From: Hyphomonas sp.
GTDB taxonomy: Bacteria; Pseudomonadota; Alphaproteobacteria; Caulobacterales; Hyphomonadaceae
Direction of reading: 5' to 3'
Length of the DNA stretch: 11,317 nt
Assembly: GCA_024743015.1 (NCBI GenBank)
Contig: JANSXJ010000094.1
Location: 1 to 11,317, forward strand
Part shown: in pieces, positions 8,888 through 11,317 of the stretch
Numbering within the stretch: position 1 is the stretch's first letter
Layout of the letters: every line of letters starts with the position of its first letter
Position numbers and translations under genes: made by a program
Notes under the pieces: generated by a model
What the model was told of the DNA's origin: nothing
The model's input: the letters and a program-made list of their open reading frames with translations, nothing else
Database searches by the model: none

Positions 8888-8927
8888 GCTTCCTTGGAGA
8901 GTCGTGGGGTCTAGAAAAGCAGAGCGT

Positions 8928-9233
8928 TTACGAAGACCGCTCTTTGTCCTTGTCACCATGCTTTTTCTTTTTGCTGGCTTTTACGGCTGCTTCGAACTCG
9001 GCCAGTGTCATTTCGCCATCGTCGCCCGCAACCTTGGCGAATTTCGCACCGGCTTCCTCGGCGCTGTGCTTACCGTCGGCAGTCTTGTAGGCGACATATT
9101 CGGCCTGCGTGATCACGCCGCTCGCGTCAGCGTCGATCTTGTTGAAGTAATCGGCTGGTGATCCGGCATGAGCAACAGCAAACGCGCTGGCGGCAAACAG
9201 ACCGAACGCACCGGTCAAAAGTTTGGTTTTCAT
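8928..9233 (-). CDS. Small exported EF-hand protein (one canonical, one degenerate loop)
   Basis: A 101-aa protein with a clear signal peptide (MKTKLL, hydrophobic core, cleavage probably after AHA at residue 23), so it is probably periplasmic or secreted. The first calcium-binding loop is canonical (DADASGVITQAE, 34-45). The second region (KVAGDDGEMTLAE, 67-79) lacks the Asp at loop position 1 and, aligned with the neighbouring paralogue, is one residue short, so it may not bind calcium. The tail is rich in Lys (KKKKHGDKDK). I chose the ATG at 9233 because GGAGG stands about 8 nt upstream and a signal peptide follows at once; the longer open frame upstream has no such support. The gene is followed by an intrinsic terminator and preceded by a long inverted repeat, so it is probably its own regulated unit. 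The precise role is unknown. Confidence 0.87.
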   Translation of the reverse strand: MKTKLLTGAFGLFAASAFAVAHAGSPADYFNKIDADASGVITQAEYVAYKTADGKHSAEEAGAKFAKVAGDDGEMTLAEFEAAVKASKKKKHGDKDKERSS

Positions 9234-9265
9234 CGAAAGTTCCTCCCTGGAACAGTTTGAGTGAG

Positions 9266-9285
9266 CGCCCTTGAAAGGGAGGCGC
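9266..9285 (-). other. Short stem-loop between the inverted repeat and the EF-hand start
   Basis: CCCT-TGAA-AGGG, extended by GCG/CGC across a small bulge, can fold in the presumed 5' leader of the EF-hand gene, about 35 nt before its start codon. It might affect mRNA stability or translation. There is no independent support. Confidence 0.25.
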
Positions 9286-9323
9286 ACTACAGATGTAACA
9301 ATCTTGCGTGTTACATTTGTAGT
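9286..9323. promoter_or_regulatory. 15-bp imperfect inverted repeat, putative operator
   Basis: Arms at 9286-9300 (ACTACAGATGTAACA) and 9309-9323 (TGTTACATTTGTAGT) are reverse complements at 14 of 15 positions, separated by 8 bp. The repeat lies 53-90 bp upstream of the downstream EF-hand start, in an AT-richer stretch than its surroundings. A further similar half-like element (TTACCATTTTGTAA) follows directly at 9324-9337. This is the expected size and place for a dimeric transcription factor site; the regulator is unknown. Confidence 0.5.
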
Positions 9324-9354
9324 TACCATTTTGTAATGATCCGTTTCAGCATGC

Positions 9355-9380
9355 GAGGAGCCCGCGCTTACGGGCTCCTC
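9355..9380 (-). terminator. Perfect 10-bp hairpin after the first EF-hand gene
   Basis: GAGGAGCCCG (9355-9364) and CGGGCTCCTC (9371-9380) pair perfectly around a 6-nt loop, about 28 bp past the EF-hand stop. Neither strand has a T run next to it, so it may be a transcript-end stabilising hairpin or a U-poor terminator rather than a classical intrinsic terminator. Confidence 0.5.
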
Positions 9381-9408
9381 ATCAGGTATCAAGAGGATTG
9401 CTCGCGCC

Positions 9409-9693
9409 TTACATTTGCTTGTCGGAGTCAGGCTCTTCTTCTGATTTTTGCACTCTGGCTGCGTCCATTTCGGCTTCCGAAATCATACCGCTCGCGTCGG
9501 TGTCGATTTCAATGAACTTGATCAGTGCATCCGCGGGCGACATCTCGCCGTTGCTTGTCTTCCAGCTAACAAACTCGCTTTCAGAAACGAAGCCATCTTT
9601 ATTGGCGTCGACAGTCTGGAACGTTACGTCTTCTCCCGCGGACGCAGCAAATGCGCAAGCCGAGAAGCCTAACAGCAAAAAATAACGGGTCAT
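9409..9693 (-). CDS. Small exported EF-hand protein with two canonical calcium loops
   Basis: A 94-aa protein with an N-terminal signal sequence (MTRYFLLLGF..., probable cleavage after ASA at residue 19). Cys13 in FSAC is a poor lipobox, so lipoprotein processing is possible but less likely. Both EF-hand loops match the 12-residue consensus: DANKDGFVSESE at 29-40 and DTDASGMISEAE at 64-75. The tail is acidic (EEEPDSD). The segment between the loops (FVSWKTSNGEMSPADALIKF) matches YVAYKTADGKHSAEEAGAKF of the next gene in spacing and several residues, so the two are probably tandem paralogues. The ATG at 9693 is chosen because GGAG lies 6 nt upstream and the signal peptide begins there. Calcium binding in the periplasm or outside is likely; its job is unknown. 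It is separated from the carboxyltransferase gene by 240 bp. Confidence 0.87.
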   Translation of the reverse strand: MTRYFLLLGFSACAFAASAGEDVTFQTVDANKDGFVSESEFVSWKTSNGEMSPADALIKFIEIDTDASGMISEAEMDAARVQKSEEEPDSDKQM

Positions 9694-9933
9694 GGTATTC
9701 TCCAATTCAATCACACCACTTCGTGTGGCGTCCCTGAAACTGCCTGCCCCAATGGCCAAAAACCCGTGACGATTCCGAAAGCTGGATGACGCGTTGTTCA
9801 CGACAATTCCGCAGGAATAGTGTGTATGCCCGCCAATACGCCGTGACTCATCGTGAGCTGCGAGTGTTTGCTCACGCTTTGCTGGTGCAGGTTATCCGAG
9901 AATTAATCCGCGGGTGCGTCAGCCCGCAGTATC
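9694..9933. other. Intergenic region between carboxyltransferase and EF-hand genes
   Basis: No gene is seen here. It contains a 5-bp GC stem (GCGGG/CCCGC, 9910-9927) just after the carboxyltransferase stop, which might be a weak terminator but has only a short AT run after it. It also has a perfect 7-bp inverted repeat CGTGAGC/GCTCACG with an 11-nt loop (9852-9876). A promoter for the EF-hand gene would be expected, but I found no convincing -35/-10 pair. Confidence 0.4.
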
Positions 9934-11317
9934 TTACATTCGGAAAACGCCGAATCCACGCTCATCAAACGGTGCGTTCAACGCTGCGGAGAGCGCAAGC
10001 CCCAGAACGCGGCGAGAGTCGGCCGGATCGATAATCCCATCATCCCATAGGCGCGCCGTAGAATAGTAAGGCGAACCTTCATGCTCATAGAGATCGCGGA
10101 TCGGGGCTTTGAACGCTTCTTCTTCATCCGCGGACCAGTTTTCTCCGCGACGTTCCATGCCATCGCGTTTGACGGTGGCCAGCACCGATGCCGCCTGCTC
10201 GCCACCCATTACGGAGATGCGGGCATTTGGCCACATGAACATAAACCGCGGACTATAAGCGCGGCCGCACATCCCATAGTTTCCAGCCCCGAAAGAGCCA
10301 CCCGTGACCAAGGTTAGTTTGGGCACCGACGCCGTTGCCACAGCGGTCACCATCTTTGCGCCGTCCTTGGCGATACCTCCGGCCTCATATTTCGAGCCGA
10401 CCATAAAGCCGGTCAGATTTTGCAGAAACAGCAGTGGGATGCGGCGCTGATCGGCCAGTTCTATAAAGTGCGCGGCCTTTTGCGCGCTTTCGCTGAACAA
10501 GATCCCATTATTCGCCAGGATGGCAACGGGCATCCCATAGAGATGGGCGAAACCACACACCAGCGTATCGCCGTAAAGCTTCTTGAACTCGTGAAATTCA
10601 GATCCGTCGACCAGTCGCGCGATCACCTCTCGGGCATCGTAAGGTTCGCGAACGTCCTGAGGGACCAATCCATGCAGCTCAGCCGGGTCATAGAGCGGTT
10701 CCGAGGGCTCCTGCAAACCCACTGTTGCTGGCTTGGGAAGATGCAGCGTCCGCACGATGGAGCGCACAATCGCGAGCGCATGATCATCATTGGCCGCATA
10801 GTGATCTGCCACCCCGGATTGCCGGGCGTGGACGTCGGCACCGCCAAGGTCTTCAGCGGAGATTTCTTCGCCAGTCGCAGCTTTTACGAGCGGCGGTCCG
10901 CCGAGGAAGATCGTCCCTTGCTTGCGGACAATCACGGTTTCGTCCGACATGGCCGGGACATAGGCCCCGCCCGCCGTGCACGACCCCATAACTGAGGCGA
11001 TCTGAGGAATGCCTTTCGCGCTCATATTGGCTTGATTGTAGAAGATCCGCCCGAAATGCTCTCGGTCTGGAAAGATCTCGGATTGATGAGGGAGGTTCGC
11101 GCCGCCGCTATCGACCAGATAGATGCACGGCAAATTGTTCTGTTCCGCGATCTCCTGCGCGCGCAGGTGTTTTTTCACGGTCATCGGATAGTAAGTGCCG
11201 CCTTTGACGGTGGCGTCGTTACAGACGATCACGCATTCGCGCCCTTCCACCCTGCCGACGCCAGCGATCATGCCTGCACCAGGTGCTTCATTGTCGTACA
11301 TGTCGTGAGCTGCGAGC
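9934..11317 (-). CDS. liuB: Methylcrotonyl-CoA carboxylase beta subunit (carboxyltransferase), 5' end beyond window
   Basis: Transfers CO2 from biotin to 3-methylcrotonyl-CoA. The frame is open to the window edge (460 codons plus stop), and about 75 N-terminal residues should lie outside, judging by the usual length of about 535. Motifs seen: [14 protein letters not shown] at the start of the visible part, [18 protein letters not shown], the [10 protein letters not shown] segment, [31 protein letters not shown], and the C-terminal [16 protein letters not shown] and [16 protein letters not shown]. These wordings are characteristic of the methylcrotonyl-CoA enzyme rather than propionyl-CoA carboxylase beta. 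With the hydratase and alpha subunit downstream, the order follows the known liuB-C-D arrangement, but with two EF-hand genes inserted. An upstream isovaleryl-CoA dehydrogenase gene would be expected beyond the window. Confidence 0.95.
   Translation of the reverse strand, partial: LAAHDMYDNEAPGAGMIAGVGRVEGRECVIVCNDATVKGGTYYPMTVKKHLRAQEIAEQNNLPCIYLVDSGGANLPHQSEIFPDREHFGRIFYNQANMSAKGIPQIASVMGSCTAGGAYVPAMSDETVIVRKQGTIFLGGPPLVKAATGEEISAEDLGGADVHARQSGVADHYAANDDHALAIVRSIVRTLHLPKPATVGLQEPSEPLYDPAELHGLVPQDVREPYDAREVIARLVDGSEFHEFKKLYGDTLVCGFAHLYGMPVAILANNGILFSESAQKAAHFIELADQRRIPLLFLQNLTGFMVGSKYEAGGIAKDGAKMVTAVATASVPKLTLVTGGSFGAGNYGMCGRAYSPRFMFMWPNARISVMGGEQAASVLATVKRDGMERRGENWSADEEEAFKAPIRDLYEHEGSPYYSTARLWDDGIIDPADSRRVLGLALSAALNAPFDERGFGVFRM

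Noticed and set aside
9851..9864. A 14-base exact repeat (TCGTGAGCTGCGAG) also found at 11303-11316
   Set aside because: One copy is within the carboxyltransferase coding sequence; one match of this length is roughly expected by chance in 11 kb.
10420..10995. A 191-codon plus-strand open frame opposite the carboxyltransferase gene
   Set aside because: Antisense shadow of a strongly conserved gene; no family features and no ribosome site of note.

Overview
The window comes from an alphaproteobacterial chromosome, most likely in the Caulobacterales/Hyphomonadales/Parvularculales range. That placement is an inference from the gene families and moderately high GC; nothing in the sequence names a species. 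Almost every gene reads on the minus strand, so the layout below follows minus-strand order, from high to low coordinates.

Positions 11317 to 5650 hold a leucine/isovalerate catabolism (liu-type) locus: the carboxyltransferase (beta) subunit of methylcrotonyl-CoA carboxylase (5' end outside the window), a methylglutaconyl-CoA hydratase-like crotonase, and the biotin carboxylase/biotin carrier (alpha) subunit. The order liuB-liuC-liuD is kept. Two kinds of extra gene interrupt it. Two small exported EF-hand proteins, which look like paralogues, lie between the carboxyltransferase and the hydratase and have their own hairpins, a terminator and a long inverted repeat. A 113-aa membrane protein on the plus strand lies between the hydratase and the alpha subunit.

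Positions 5526 to 1 hold the head module of a gene transfer agent (GTA)-like, HK97-type particle: large terminase, portal, prohead protease and major capsid protein (3' end outside the window). Portal and protease overlap by ATGA. No small terminase gene is seen upstream of the large terminase.

The most unusual element is at 2876-4213. A two-gene plus-strand unit, a ParA/MinD-family ATPase and a 141-aa protein of unknown family, sits between the terminase and portal genes. It is divergent from the portal and its stop codon overlaps the terminase stop in a shared CTAG. It carries no ParB gene and no convincing parS, so it looks like an orphan positioning-type ATPase with a small partner. It splits what is normally a continuous GTA head operon. 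The idea that it positions or regulates GTA particles or DNA is a hypothesis, not something the sequence proves.

No tRNA, rRNA, CRISPR array, insertion sequence or integrase gene was seen. No gene-free stretch exceeds 300 bases.
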